Shown here piece after piece: positions 26,246 through 35,180 of a stretch of DNA of 64,000 bases (position 1 is its first letter; every line of letters begins with the position of its first letter). Where the stretch lies: contig NZ_MSDF01000014.1 in assembly GCF_002022275.1 (NCBI RefSeq), forward strand, positions 352,711 through 416,710, read 5' to 3'. A program made the translations under genes and the position numbers. Source of the DNA: Pseudomonas fluorescens. GTDB taxonomy: Bacteria > Pseudomonadota > Gammaproteobacteria > Pseudomonadales > Pseudomonadaceae. A model generated the notes under the pieces. It saw only the letters and a list, made by a program, of their open reading frames with translations, made no database searches and had not been told where the DNA came from.

Positions 26246-26395
26246 TTAACGCTTGAACGGTTGCGGCTGCTGCTGAGCCAGTTCAACGGGTGCATCGGTC
26301 TTGTTCGACCATTTGCTCTGCGCATACCCGGTGGTCACGACGCCCAGACCAAACAAAATAACCAAAATCCATAGTAAATCCGGTTTACGTTGCAT
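26246..26395 (-). CDS. 49-residue single-span membrane protein
   Basis: An ATG at 26395 opens a 49-codon frame: MQRKPDLLWILVILFGLGVV (basic start, then one hydrophobic helix), TTGYAQSKWSN, and a Gln/Pro-rich tail ending PQPFKR. The positive-inside charge suggests the N terminus in the cytoplasm and the tail outside. GGGGGG lies 8 bases before the ATG as a ribosome binding site. It is convergent with the cyclo-ligase gene, 7 bases apart. I recall similar small proteins in other pseudomonads at this spot but know no function. Confidence 0.72.
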   Translation of the reverse strand: MQRKPDLLWILVILFGLGVVTTGYAQSKWSNKTDAPVELAQQQPQPFKR

Positions 26396-26589
26396 CGATT
26401 GCCCCCCTGCAGGCACCTCGTACACGATGACAACAACGTTCCAAAGTAGTCCGTTGCAGCTGCGTCAAGCTTGAAGGCGGGCATTCTGCGGTAACGTGAA
26501 CCAACACGCAAACCTTGACGCCAACCGACTGTCGGTTTGTCATGGAATTGCCCGACAACTTGCCCAATGCCTTTTTCAGGAGCCCAAAA

Positions 26590-27039
26590 ATGGCCTACTG
26601 GCTGATGAAATCCGAGCCCGACGAACTCTCCATCGACGGTCTGGAAAAGCTCGGCGAAGCCCGCTGGGACGGGGTGCGCAACTATCAGGCGCGCAACTTT
26701 CTGCGGGCCATGGCAGTGGGCGATGAGTTTTTCTTCTATCACTCCAGTTGCCCGGAGCCAGGCATTGCCGGCATCGGCAAAATCGTCGAAGCGGCATACC
26801 CGGACCCGACGGCGCTGGAGCCGGAAAGCCACTACTTCGACGCCAAAGCCACAGCCGAGAAAAACCCGTGGAGCGCCATCAATGTGGCCCACGTTAAAAC
26901 CTTTCCCAAAGCGCTGGGCCTTGGCTACCTGAAACAGCAAACCGCCCTCGCCGAACTGCCGCTGGTGCAAAAAGGCAGCCGGCTTTCCGTAATGCCGGTG
27001 ACCGCCGAGCAATGGGCGGCCATCATTCAATTGCGTTGA
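26590..27039 (+). CDS. EVE-domain protein
   Basis: A 149-residue EVE/PUA-like protein. MAYWLMKSEPDELSIDGL at the start, WDGVRNYQARNFLRAM, and DEFFFYHSSC are hallmarks of the domain, whose members are thought to bind modified bases in RNA or DNA. The ATG at 26590 has AGGAG 7 bases upstream. It is the stand-alone housekeeping version common in proteobacteria, not linked to restriction genes here. It is convergent with the FliL-like gene. Confidence 0.92.
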   Translation: MAYWLMKSEPDELSIDGLEKLGEARWDGVRNYQARNFLRAMAVGDEFFFYHSSCPEPGIAGIGKIVEAAYPDPTALEPESHYFDAKATAEKNPWSAINVAHVKTFPKALGLGYLKQQTALAELPLVQKGSRLSVMPVTAEQWAAIIQLR

Positions 27040-27044
27040 GAGCG

Positions 27045-27452
27045 TTACTGGATGATCAGGTTGTTGAACAACAGGTCTTCAACCACCGGCTTGCCGGTCT
27101 CGTCGTTCATCACTTGCTGGGTTTGCTTCAAGGCTTCCTGGCGCAGTTTTTCTTTGCCTTCGACCGTGCTCATGGCCTCGCTGGTCTGCTGGGTGAACAG
27201 CGCGACCAACTGGTTGCGGATCAGCGGGTCATTGGCTTTGACGGCCGCAGCCGCTTCAGGCCCGGTCACGCGCAAGGCGATGTCGGCCTTGAACACCTTG
27301 AGCTTTGCCGTGCCGTCCAGGCCATAGTTGCCCACGAACGGCGGGGTCAAGCTGATATAGCTGACCTTCGGTGCCTCACCTTCTTTGGCTTCTTCGGCCT
27401 GGGCTGCCATCGGCAAGGTCAGGGCCAGCATCAACAGGATCCACGCTTTCAC
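27045..27452 (-). CDS. FliL-like exported protein
   Basis: A 135-residue protein with a signal peptide or N-terminal anchor (ILLMLALTLPMAAQA) and a FliL-type domain: YISLTPPFVGNYG, LKVFKADIALRV, and the C-terminal NDETGKPVVEDLLFNNLIIQ. True FliL sits at the flagellar motor and is encoded among flagellar genes. This one is alone and seems to be cleaved rather than membrane-anchored, so a motor role is doubtful. It may be a periplasmic stomatin-like module, since FliL and stomatin domains share a fold. Confidence 0.82.
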   Translation of the reverse strand: MKAWILLMLALTLPMAAQAEEAKEGEAPKVSYISLTPPFVGNYGLDGTAKLKVFKADIALRVTGPEAAAAVKANDPLIRNQLVALFTQQTSEAMSTVEGKEKLRQEALKQTQQVMNDETGKPVVEDLLFNNLIIQ

Positions 27453-27602
27453 AGTTCATTCCTCGAATTCGGTTGCGGGCTAGCATAACGCTAGCAAGGC
27501 TGAGCACAAGCTTATGGCGGCTTATCAGGCCCGGGCATGCTCGTTGACCCACGGGCGTACCCTCCTACACTTATCGGCCACGATGCCAAAAGGAATAGTC
27601 CG

Positions 27603-28580
27603 ATGAAAGCTGTGCTGTGCAAAGCCTTCGGCCCCGCCGAAACCCTGGTGCTGGAAGAGATCGAAAGCCCTGCGATCAAGAAGAACGAAATCCTGCTGGA
27701 CGTGCACGCCGCCGGGGTCAACTTCCCGGACACCCTGATCATCGAGGGCAAATACCAGTTCAAGCCACCCTTCCCGTTTTCGCCAGGCGGCGAGGCGGCG
27801 GGCGTGGTCAGTGAAGTCGGTGAAAAGGTCAGCCATTTGAGGGTGGGCGACCGCGTCATGGCGCTGACCGGCTGGGGTAGTTTCGCCGAACAGGTCGCAG
27901 TGCCGGGCTACAACGTGCTGCCGATCCCGCCAAGCATGGACTTCAACACCGCCGCCGCCTTCAGCATGACCTACGGCACCTCGATGCACGCGCTGAAACA
28001 ACGCGCCAACCTGCAACCCGGCGAAACCCTGCTGGTACTCGGCGCCTCTGGTGGCGTGGGCCTGGCTGCGGTGGAAATCGGCAAGGCCATGGGCGCCCGC
28101 GTGATTGCCGCCGCCAGCAGTGCCGACAAACTCGCGGTGGCCAAGGCGGCCGGCGCTGATGAGTTGATCAATTACAGCGAAGCCAATCTTAAAGACGAAA
28201 TCAAACGCCTGACCGACGGCAACGGCGTAGATGTGATCTACGACCCGGTGGGCGGTGACCTGTTTGACCAGGCCGTCCGTGGCATTGCCTGGAACGGCCG
28301 TCTGTTGGTGGTGGGTTTTGCCAGCGGGCGCATTCCCGAGTTGCCGGTGAACCTGGCGCTGCTCAAGGGCGCCTCCGTGGTCGGGGTGTTCTGGGGTTCG
28401 TTTGCCCAGCGCCAGCCGCAGGATAATGCGGCGAACTTCCAGCAACTGTTTACCTGGTATGCCGAGGGCAAGCTCAAGCCATTGGTATCGCAGGTGTACC
28501 CACTGGAGCAGGCCGCCCAGGCTATCAATGACCTGGGGCAGCGCAAGGCGGTGGGCAAAGTCGTGGTCCAAACCCGGTAA
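27603..28580 (+). CDS. NADPH:quinone oxidoreductase, zinc-free MDR family
   Basis: A 325-residue medium-chain dehydrogenase/reductase. The N-terminal GroES-like part (NFPDTLIIEGKYQFKPPFPF, then GGEAAGVV) lacks the zinc cysteines of alcohol dehydrogenases, and the Rossmann motif is LVLGASGGVGLAAVEIGKAMG. These point to a quinone oxidoreductase or enoyl-type reductase using NADPH. AAGGA is 8 bases before the ATG at 27603. It has no obvious partner and is followed by a REP pair. The natural substrate is unknown. Confidence 0.88.
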   Translation: MKAVLCKAFGPAETLVLEEIESPAIKKNEILLDVHAAGVNFPDTLIIEGKYQFKPPFPFSPGGEAAGVVSEVGEKVSHLRVGDRVMALTGWGSFAEQVAVPGYNVLPIPPSMDFNTAAAFSMTYGTSMHALKQRANLQPGETLLVLGASGGVGLAAVEIGKAMGARVIAAASSADKLAVAKAAGADELINYSEANLKDEIKRLTDGNGVDVIYDPVGGDLFDQAVRGIAWNGRLLVVGFASGRIPELPVNLALLKGASVVGVFWGSFAQRQPQDNAANFQQLFTWYAEGKLKPLVSQVYPLEQAAQAINDLGQRKAVGKVVVQTR

Positions 28581-28599
28581 TGACTTGAAATGTGGTTAA

Positions 28600-28670
28600 T
28601 GTGGGAGCTGGCTTGCCTGCGATAGCGATATCACTGACAGACCGCCATCGCAGGCAAGCCAGCTCCCACA
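28600..28670. repeat. REP inverted pair after quinone oxidoreductase gene
   Basis: TGTGGGAGCTGGCTTGCCTGCGAT and its complement face each other over a spacer of about 23 bases. It is of the same subtype as 4145-4231 and 34106-34193. Confidence 0.9.
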
Positions 28671-28852
28671 TTTGATCTTCAGTGTTCTTGAGCACCTATC
28701 ACGACCCACACTTATCTATTCACGACATGTTCATAAGAGAACATGCAATTGCTCCCATTTCCTGTGTTTGCAGATAAGAGGCGATGCTATTTTCGGTAAC
28801 GAAACTGTAACATTCGCATCCGCAGTCAAAACAAGAAATTTGGAGCTCTTGA

Positions 28853-30190
28853 ATGTTTGCTTTCTTTCGACCTGCCGCACACCAGGCACGCCTGCCTGAA
28901 GAAAAAATAGACAGTACCTACCGACGACTGCGCTGGCAGATCTTCGCCGGTATTTTCTTCGGTTACGCCGGGTACTACCTGCTGCGTAAAAACTTCTCCC
29001 TGGCCATGCCCTACTTGATCGACGAGGGTTACACCCGTGGTCAACTGGGCCTGGCGATGTCGGCGATTGCGATTGCCTACGGCTTGTCCAAGTTCCTCAT
29101 GGGCCTGGTGTCCGACCGCTCCAACCCACGCTACTTCCTGCCCTTCGGCCTGCTGATATCAGCGGGCGTGATGTTCATTTTCGGTTTCGCACCTTGGGCG
29201 ACGTCCAGCGTGACCATGATGTTCATTTTGCTGTTCATCAATGGCTGGGCTCAAGGCATGGGCTGGCCGCCAAGTGGACGAACGATGGTGCACTGGTGGT
29301 CGCAGAAAGAACGCGGCGGCGTGGTGTCGGTGTGGAACGTGGCGCACAACGTCGGCGGCGGCCTGATTGGCCCGCTGTTCCTGCTCGGCATGGCCTGGTT
29401 CAACGACTGGCACGCAGCCTTCTACGTGCCGGCGACCGTGGCGTTGGCAGTGGCGGCGTTTGCCTTCATCACCATGCGCGACACCCCGCAATCGGTGGGC
29501 CTGCCGCCGATCGAGGAATACAAGAACGATTACCCGGAAGGCTACAACGCCAGCCACGAAGAAGAATTCAGCGCCAAGGAAATCTTCGTCAAGTACGTGC
29601 TGCGCAACAAAATGCTGTGGTACATCGCCTTCGCCAACGTCTTCGTCTACCTGCTGCGCTACGGCGTGCTGGACTGGGCGCCGACTTATCTCAAGGAAGC
29701 CAAGCACTTCGACGTGGATAAAACCTCGTGGGCGTACTTCTTCTATGAGTGGGCGGGCATTCCGGGCACGCTACTGTGCGGCTGGATGTCGGACAAGATC
29801 TTCCGTGGCAACCGTGGCCTGACCGGCATCGTATTCATGGCGCTGGTCACCGTGGCGACGCTGGTTTACTGGCTCAACCCGCCGGGCAACCCGATGGTCG
29901 ACATGATTGCGCTGTTCTCGATCGGCTTCCTGATTTACGGCCCGGTGATGCTGATCGGCCTGCAAGCGCTGGAACTGGCACCGAAGAAAGCCGCCGGTAC
30001 CGCTGCGGGGTTCACCGGTTTGTTCGGTTACCTGGGAGGCTCGGTGGCCGCCAGTGCAGCCATGGGCTACACGGTCGACCATTTTGGCTGGGACGGGGGT
30101 TTCGTACTGCTGGTAGGCGCGTGCCTGTTGGCAATCGCGTTCCTGATCCCAACGCTGTGGCACACCAACAGCATCAGCACGGCGCGTTAA
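28853..30190 (+). CDS. glpT: glycerol-3-phosphate:phosphate antiporter GlpT
   Basis: A 445-residue major-facilitator protein with 12 membrane helices that takes up sn-glycerol-3-phosphate in exchange for phosphate; it is also the main fosfomycin entry route in pseudomonads. The N-terminal [20 protein letters not shown] followed by [11 protein letters not shown] holds the first substrate-contact Arg, and [20 protein letters not shown] is the organophosphate:phosphate antiporter signature. GGAG lies 8 bases before the ATG. The promoter region (about 28675-28852) follows a REP pair. Regulation by GlpR is expected but no operator is recognised. Confidence 0.94.
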   Translation: MFAFFRPAAHQARLPEEKIDSTYRRLRWQIFAGIFFGYAGYYLLRKNFSLAMPYLIDEGYTRGQLGLAMSAIAIAYGLSKFLMGLVSDRSNPRYFLPFGLLISAGVMFIFGFAPWATSSVTMMFILLFINGWAQGMGWPPSGRTMVHWWSQKERGGVVSVWNVAHNVGGGLIGPLFLLGMAWFNDWHAAFYVPATVALAVAAFAFITMRDTPQSVGLPPIEEYKNDYPEGYNASHEEEFSAKEIFVKYVLRNKMLWYIAFANVFVYLLRYGVLDWAPTYLKEAKHFDVDKTSWAYFFYEWAGIPGTLLCGWMSDKIFRGNRGLTGIVFMALVTVATLVYWLNPPGNPMVDMIALFSIGFLIYGPVMLIGLQALELAPKKAAGTAAGFTGLFGYLGGSVAASAAMGYTVDHFGWDGGFVLLVGACLLAIAFLIPTLWHTNSISTAR

Positions 30191-30843
30191 TCGCCGCCTG
30201 AACATCCCTTCGCACAACGCTTGAGCCGCGCCTCCAGATTTTTGTCTGGCATGGCGTGGCTACGCAGGGCGTTGACGGTCTGCTCGACATAATCGCGCGT
30301 AGTGCCGTAACGCCCGCAAGCGCTTTCCAGCACGTGGTTGAGCACGATGTCGGGCAGGTTGCCGGCATAGCTTGGCAAGTGCCGCTCCAACACAAACCCC
30401 AACGCCTGTACCTGGCTGCCATCTTCGAGACGGCAGTTGAGCCAGTGCGGCCGGTAGGAGGGGTAAGGCATCTCACGCTGCCACAAAGCGTAAAGCGAGG
30501 CTTCGAGCTGGTCTTCCGGCAAGCGGTAGGCAAACCCGCTGCAGGAGCCGCCGCGATCCAGACCAAAGACCAAACCCGGCAGCTCCGGCGTACCCCGATG
30601 CTCATGCGACCACAGATACAGGCCCCGGTGATAACCGTGGACCCGTGCCCGCACGCGCTCGGTCGAGGAGCATTCGGGACGCCAGATCAGCGAACCATAA
30701 GCGAATAGCCAGACCGGCCCACCCTTATGCCGGGCCATGGTGGCCTGCATTGAGCTCATCAACTGTTCGTGAGTGAGTTGCGGCCCCAGATCGAGCCGCG
30801 GAGGGTAAGCCAATTGCATAAGATCGGATTCAATAACAGTCAT
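30187..30843 (-). CDS. ChaC-like gamma-glutamylcyclotransferase
   Basis: A 218-residue enzyme of the ChaC family, which cleaves glutathione to 5-oxoproline and Cys-Gly. The substrate-binding YGSL motif is in [15 protein letters not shown], followed by [18 protein letters not shown] and [14 protein letters not shown]. The catalytic Glu is expected in the part after position 110. Its stop overlaps that of glpT by 4 bases in convergent orientation. The start may be 30843 or an internal Met 24 bases later; neither has a good ribosome binding site. Confidence 0.85.
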   Translation of the reverse strand: MTVIESDLMQLAYPPRLDLGPQLTHEQLMSSMQATMARHKGGPVWLFAYGSLIWRPECSSTERVRARVHGYHRGLYLWSHEHRGTPELPGLVFGLDRGGSCSGFAYRLPEDQLEASLYALWQREMPYPSYRPHWLNCRLEDGSQVQALGFVLERHLPSYAGNLPDIVLNHVLESACGRYGTTRDYVEQTVNALRSHAMPDKNLEARLKRCAKGCSGGD

Positions 30844-30869
30844 GGCGAATCGCTTAGGTCTCCTGCGTA

Positions 30870-33257
30870 CTACCAGTTATAGGCAACTTTACCGTAATAA
30901 AACGCGCCGCTGTAACCGTACGGCGAAAAAGTACTGTAGGCGAGGTTGCCGCCACTGCTGGCGAACGCGTTGACCTTCTCCGGGTATTTGTCGGTGATGT
31001 TGTCGCCACCCAGGGTGAAGGTCCAATTCTTGAGCTTATAGTCCGCCGACAAATCCAGTATCCAGGTCGCGTTGAAAGTCTGATCGTTGACCTTGTCCGT
31101 CTGGTAACTGGTGAACTCACCATAGCGCACCAGGTTGCTGTGCAGCGCCCAATTGCCGTAGGTGAAATCGTTACCCAGCGTCAGTTTGTGCTGAGGCGTG
31201 GTGTCGCCGAGCAAACCGATCTGCTCGCGACGGTCTACCCGCAGAAGGTTGGCGCCCAAGCTGTCGAGGATGGCCGGGTTGGCCTTCACGTCGGTCACTT
31301 TGGTGTGGTTGTAGTTGTAGCCCACGGTGCTGTTCCAGCGGATGCCGTTATCGAACTGGTAGCGGTAGTTGGCCACCAGATCGACGCCGTCGGTGCTGGT
31401 GTCTGTGGCGTTGGTGAAGTAACGCGCCGTGGTGTAGTTGATGTTGCCGACCCCGTTGGCTTGCAGGTAGGCAATGGTCGCCGGGTTGAGGTTGAGGTTG
31501 GACGACAGGCTGATGCGGTCGCGGATGTCGATGCGGTACACATCGAGGGTCACGGTCAGATCATCTGCCGGTTCCAGCACCAGGCCCAGGCTGTAGTTGC
31601 GTGATTTCTCGGCTTTCAGGTCTTCGGCGCCCAACAGACGGGCGACCTGGCTATTGGCCGGGAAGGTGCCCGCCTCCTGGATAGTGCTGCCAATCAACTG
31701 CGACGAGGTGTAGGCAAAGTTCTGCTGGGCCAGGGACGGCGCGCGGAAACCGTTGGAAATACTGCCGCGCAAGGCCACTTGCGGGGTGAAGTCGTAACGC
31801 GCCGACAACGAGCCGCTGACGTTGGAGCCGAAGTCGCTGTAATCCTCGTGGCGCACGGCCGCCGAGGCACTGAGTTTTTCGGTGAAGTTGGTTTCCAGGT
31901 CCAGGTACTGGGCCCAGTTGTGCCGCGAGCTGCTGCCGGCGTCGGCATCGCGGAAACCACCGAGGCCCGAACTGCCGGTCTGGTAGTAGGACGCTGGCTC
32001 GCCCGCTTCGATTTCATAACCCTGATGCAGGTATTCACCGCCGAAGGCCACCGACACCGGGTAAGGCAGAAAGCCCAGATCAAATTCGCGGGACAGGTCC
32101 AGGCTGACCTGTTTCTGGTCATTGCTCAGTGTGCCGTTGTTGAATTTGCGCGGCGTCGCCAGGCCGAGTGAGGTGTTGATGGTTTCGGTGCTCAACTCAT
32201 ATTGGTTCTTGCCATAGTTGGCCGACAGGTCGTAATGCCAGTCGTAAGCCAGCAAGCCACGCAACCCGACCACCAACGAGGTATCTTCCAGATCACCCTT
32301 GATCAGCGGCAAGTAACCATTGGGGTTGAGCGCGGGGATGTTGTTGGACGCATTGCTCGCCCGGTAAAACGCCGCCGTTTCGCCGCGCCGCTTGCTGTAG
32401 CCGCCGAAACTGTAGAACTCGGCCGCGTCGTTGAAAGAATATTCGGAGTTGAACTGGAATTTGCCTTCATTGGTTGCCGGCTCGCCCTGACGGAACACGC
32501 GCTGGCCGTAAGTAGTGGAACCTACACTGCCCGGTCGGAAATCGTCGCCTGCGCGGTTGGTGTAATCGTTGTCGGCGCCTTCGCCCGACACGTTGATAAA
32601 GCCATTGTCACCCAGCGCAAAGCCGGTATTGCCGCTGACATTGCGCTGGATACCGTCACCTTTTTTGTATTCACCGAACTTGGTCGAAATCGAACCACCG
32701 TGGTCGTCGTGCTTGAGGATCACGTTGATCACCCCGGCAATCGCGTCGGAGCCATAACGGGCGGATGCACCATCGCGCAGCACTTCGATGTGGTCCACCG
32801 CCGACAGCGGGATCGCATTCAGGTCCGCGGGTGCCGAGCCACGGCCCACCGCACCGCCCAAATTGACGAACGCACTGGTGTGGCGGCGCTTGCCGTTAAC
32901 CAGCACCAGCACCTGATCCGGCGACAGGCCGCGCAACTGCGCAGGCCGCACCAGCTCCGCGCCATCCACCAGGCTTGGGCGCGGGAAGTTGATCGATGGA
33001 ATCAGGCGCGCCAACACGGCGCCCAGCTCATCGGAGCCGGTGCTGCGCAGGGTATCGCCGGAAATCACATCGATGGGTGACAGCGAAGCACTGGCGGTGC
33101 GCTCTTGGGCGCGGGTACCGGTGACGATGACGGTGTCGAGCTTTGGTGCGTCGGCGGTGGTTGTTTCGGCCGCCGATACCGGGTTGAAGCCTGCAGCGGT
33201 CAGCAAATTGGCTGACAAAATCGCTGAGTACAGCGCGTGTTTCCTGTAACTCCCCAT
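30870..33257 (-). CDS. TonB-dependent outer membrane receptor
   Basis: A 795-residue receptor: signal peptide up to about residue 29 (cleavage near VSA-AET), a TonB-box-like segment (KLDTVIVTG), a plug domain (residues about 45-165, RDGASARYGSDAIAGVINVI), and a 22-stranded barrel ending in the aromatic FYYGKVAYNW. No N-terminal signalling extension, sigma factor or anti-sigma gene is present. There is no siderophore gene nearby and no clear Fur box, so the ligand may be other than a ferric siderophore. GGGGAG precedes the ATG. A large inverted repeat lies upstream at 33383-33418. Confidence 0.9.
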   Translation of the reverse strand: MGSYRKHALYSAILSANLLTAAGFNPVSAAETTTADAPKLDTVIVTGTRAQERTASASLSPIDVISGDTLRSTGSDELGAVLARLIPSINFPRPSLVDGAELVRPAQLRGLSPDQVLVLVNGKRRHTSAFVNLGGAVGRGSAPADLNAIPLSAVDHIEVLRDGASARYGSDAIAGVINVILKHDDHGGSISTKFGEYKKGDGIQRNVSGNTGFALGDNGFINVSGEGADNDYTNRAGDDFRPGSVGSTTYGQRVFRQGEPATNEGKFQFNSEYSFNDAAEFYSFGGYSKRRGETAAFYRASNASNNIPALNPNGYLPLIKGDLEDTSLVVGLRGLLAYDWHYDLSANYGKNQYELSTETINTSLGLATPRKFNNGTLSNDQKQVSLDLSREFDLGFLPYPVSVAFGGEYLHQGYEIEAGEPASYYQTGSSGLGGFRDADAGSSSRHNWAQYLDLETNFTEKLSASAAVRHEDYSDFGSNVSGSLSARYDFTPQVALRGSISNGFRAPSLAQQNFAYTSSQLIGSTIQEAGTFPANSQVARLLGAEDLKAEKSRNYSLGLVLEPADDLTVTLDVYRIDIRDRISLSSNLNLNPATIAYLQANGVGNINYTTARYFTNATDTSTDGVDLVANYRYQFDNGIRWNSTVGYNYNHTKVTDVKANPAILDSLGANLLRVDRREQIGLLGDTTPQHKLTLGNDFTYGNWALHSNLVRYGEFTSYQTDKVNDQTFNATWILDLSADYKLKNWTFTLGGDNITDKYPEKVNAFASSGGNLAYSTFSPYGYSGAFYYGKVAYNW

Positions 33258-33340
33258 ACCGCTCCCCTTTGAATCAACAATCAGAACGTCAACGCTCTGA
33301 GTTCGTACGATCGATCCGGCTGGCGGGCGGTGGCGGTCAG

Positions 33341-33354
33341 TTATTGGTTATTGG
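33341..33354. repeat. tandem TTATTGG repeat
   Basis: TTATTGG occurs twice in direct tandem, 84 bases upstream of the receptor start. It may be a pair of half-sites for an activator, or chance. Confidence 0.4.
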
Positions 33355-33382
33355 AATAAATCGGTAGTCCGTTGAGATATAG

Positions 33383-33418
33383 CTTAAAGATATTTATGTA
33401 ACAAATTAAATACCTTTA
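33383..33418. promoter_or_regulatory. 36-base inverted repeat upstream of TonB receptor
   Basis: TTAAAGATATTTA, spacer of 10, TAAATACCTTTAA: 13-base arms with one mismatch, 126 bases before the receptor start. The AT-rich dyad is large for a chance event in this GC-rich genome. It could be an operator for the receptor, the PagP-like gene, or both. Confidence 0.5.
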
Positions 33419-33585
33419 AGGAATAAGCGAATGCATAAGCCCGGTGCCCCACTCGTCAGGATTGCGCGCAGCAATCCCGGTACTTTCAGCCCCGGTTCAG
33501 CCTGGGCATGTGCCAAGCCGTCAAAATAACGCGCACATCACGACCCACCTAGCCGCCCATCACACCGACTACCGAGGTCGCACCC

Positions 33586-34068
33586 ATGAAGAAATTCCGA
33601 CTGCCCGGCTTGTTGTTCCTTGCCCAGGCCACTACCGCACTCGCCGCCGAAGTACCGCCGGCCAATGACGACAAAGGTTTTTGGTATGCGCAGACCAGCG
33701 TATACACCCGGCACTTTTCGCCCGACCCCAAGCACAACAACAATCAGGATCTGATCAACCTGGAGCGCAATGAAGCCTCAGGTTTTGTGTATGGCGGGGC
33801 GACGTTTCGCAACTCGTTCAGCCAGCGCTCGTATTACGCCTACGCGGGCAAACGCTATGACATGGCCGACTATCCGGTGTATCTAAAACTCACGGGCGGG
33901 GCGATCCAGGGCTATCGCGGCAAATACCGCGACAAGATTCCATTGAACCGTTTCGGCATTGCGCCGGTGATTATTCCGTCCGTGGGCACCCATTACGGGC
34001 CGGTTGCGGCGGAAGTGGTGTTGCTGGGGTTCAATGCGGCGATGATCACGACCGGCGTGCGCTTCTAA
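33586..34068 (+). CDS. PagP-like outer membrane protein
   Basis: A 160-residue precursor with a signal peptide (MKKFRLPGLLFLAQATTALA). The mature protein is a small barrel: an early WYAQTSVYTRHF strand with a His, a long polar loop, and the C-terminal IAPVIIPSVGTHYGPVAAE, which resembles the LLPLASVGYGPVTF strand of PagP. Similar proteins are often labelled sn-glycerol-3-phosphate transporter, which the sequence does not support. A lipid A or phospholipid acyltransfer role is possible; I did not verify the catalytic His/Asp/Ser set. It sits in the glpT neighbourhood, which may explain that label. Confidence 0.65.
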   Translation: MKKFRLPGLLFLAQATTALAAEVPPANDDKGFWYAQTSVYTRHFSPDPKHNNNQDLINLERNEASGFVYGGATFRNSFSQRSYYAYAGKRYDMADYPVYLKLTGGAIQGYRGKYRDKIPLNRFGIAPVIIPSVGTHYGPVAAEVVLLGFNAAMITTGVRF

Positions 34069-34105
34069 AAGCAGACACAAATCCTTGATGCAAACACAAA
34101 TCCCT

Positions 34106-34193
34106 ATGGGAGCTGGCTTGCCTGCGATGGCGGTGGGTCAGTGCACTGTGTGCAAGCTGACACGCCGCCATCGCAGGCAAGCCAGCTCCCACA
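34106..34193. repeat. REP inverted pair after PagP-like gene
   Basis: ATGGGAGCTGGCTTGCCTGCGAT faces ATCGCAGGCAAGCCAGCTCCCACA over a spacer of about 38 bases. It lies between convergent genes. The left arm has TATGGGAG in place of TGTGGGAG. Confidence 0.9.
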
Positions 34194-34211
34194 GTTTGAT
34201 CGGTGATCGGA

Positions 34212-35180
34212 TCAGGGCCGAGGCGCGTAGGCGAACACATCGGCGCGCATCTGGTGCGCATCCATGCCGGCTTCGACCAGCGCATCCAGCGTGCCGTAAA
34301 TCATCGCCGGCGAACCACTGGCGTAAACGTGCACGGCCTTGAGGTCGCTGATGTCTTCACACACCGCCTCATGCAACAGCCCGCAGCGCCCTTCCCAGCC
34401 GCACAGGTCGCTGACGACTTTGTGCAGGAACAGGTTAGGCAGCTGCAGCCACTGGTCCCAGTGTTCAATTTCGTAGAAATCTTCCGGGCGGCGCACGCCC
34501 CAATACAGATGCACCGGGTGCTTGAAGCCGGAGGCGCGACAATGCTCGATGAGGCTGTGCATCTGCGCCATGCCGGTGCCGGCGGCGATGAGCACTAGCG
34601 GCCCGTCCGGCAATTCGGCCAGGTGAGTGTCACCAAAGGGCAGTTCAATGCGCGCCATCTGGTTGCGTTGCAACTGTTCAAGCAGGTTGCGTGCGCTGTC
34701 CTCGCGGGCCAGCACATGCAACTCCAGCTCGCGCCCGGCATGGGGTGCGGAAGCCAGAGAGAACGCCGATTTTTCGCCATTCTCCCGCTCAATCATCAGG
34801 TATTGCCCGGCGTGGTAACGCAGCGCTTTGCCGGCCGGGGCACGCAGGCGCACGCGCCACACATCGCCACCGACCTCCACACACTCACTCAATTGGCACG
34901 ACAACTTGCGCAATGGCAACTCTCCCGGCGCCAACACGCCATCCCACAACACAATGCAATCTTCCAGCGGTTCGGCGATGCAGGTGAAGAACTCACCATG
35001 GTCGCGAACCTCACCGGCTTGTTGCACCCGGCCCTCCACCAGCAGCGCCGCACACACGTGGCATACGCCATTGCGACAAGCCTGCGGGCATTCATAGCCC
35101 AGGCGGCGCGCCCCTTCCAGGATTCGCTCGCCAGGTACCAGCTCCAATATGGCGCCGGAAGGTTGCAGTGTTACACGCAT
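34212..35180 (-). CDS. ferredoxin-type NAD(P)H reductase (FeS-FAD oxidoreductase)
   Basis: A 322-residue electron-transfer protein in three parts: a plant-type [2Fe-2S] domain (residues about 1-90, cysteines in CPQACRNGVCHVC plus FFTCIAEP), an FAD domain (YHAGQYLMIERENGEKSAFS) and an NAD domain (LIAAGTGMAQMHSLIEHC). The usual database name, CDP-6-deoxy-delta-3,4-glucoseen reductase, is not supported by context. Its ATG overlaps the ubiD stop by one base, so it is co-translated with ubiD; E. coli likewise has the flavin reductase Fre beside UbiD. A role supplying electrons to ubiquinone or flavin chemistry is inferred. Confidence 0.87.
   Translation of the reverse strand: MRVTLQPSGAILELVPGERILEGARRLGYECPQACRNGVCHVCAALLVEGRVQQAGEVRDHGEFFTCIAEPLEDCIVLWDGVLAPGELPLRKLSCQLSECVEVGGDVWRVRLRAPAGKALRYHAGQYLMIERENGEKSAFSLASAPHAGRELELHVLAREDSARNLLEQLQRNQMARIELPFGDTHLAELPDGPLVLIAAGTGMAQMHSLIEHCRASGFKHPVHLYWGVRRPEDFYEIEHWDQWLQLPNLFLHKVVSDLCGWEGRCGLLHEAVCEDISDLKAVHVYASGSPAMIYGTLDALVEAGMDAHQMRADVFAYAPRP

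Larger units (their letters stand above)
33258..33585. other. promoter region between receptor and PagP-like genes
   Basis: 328 bases without a gene. It contains a tandem TTATTGG repeat and a 36-base imperfect palindrome, both on the receptor side of the gap, and then a GC-rich leader for the PagP-like gene. No open frame here looks real. Confidence 0.6.
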
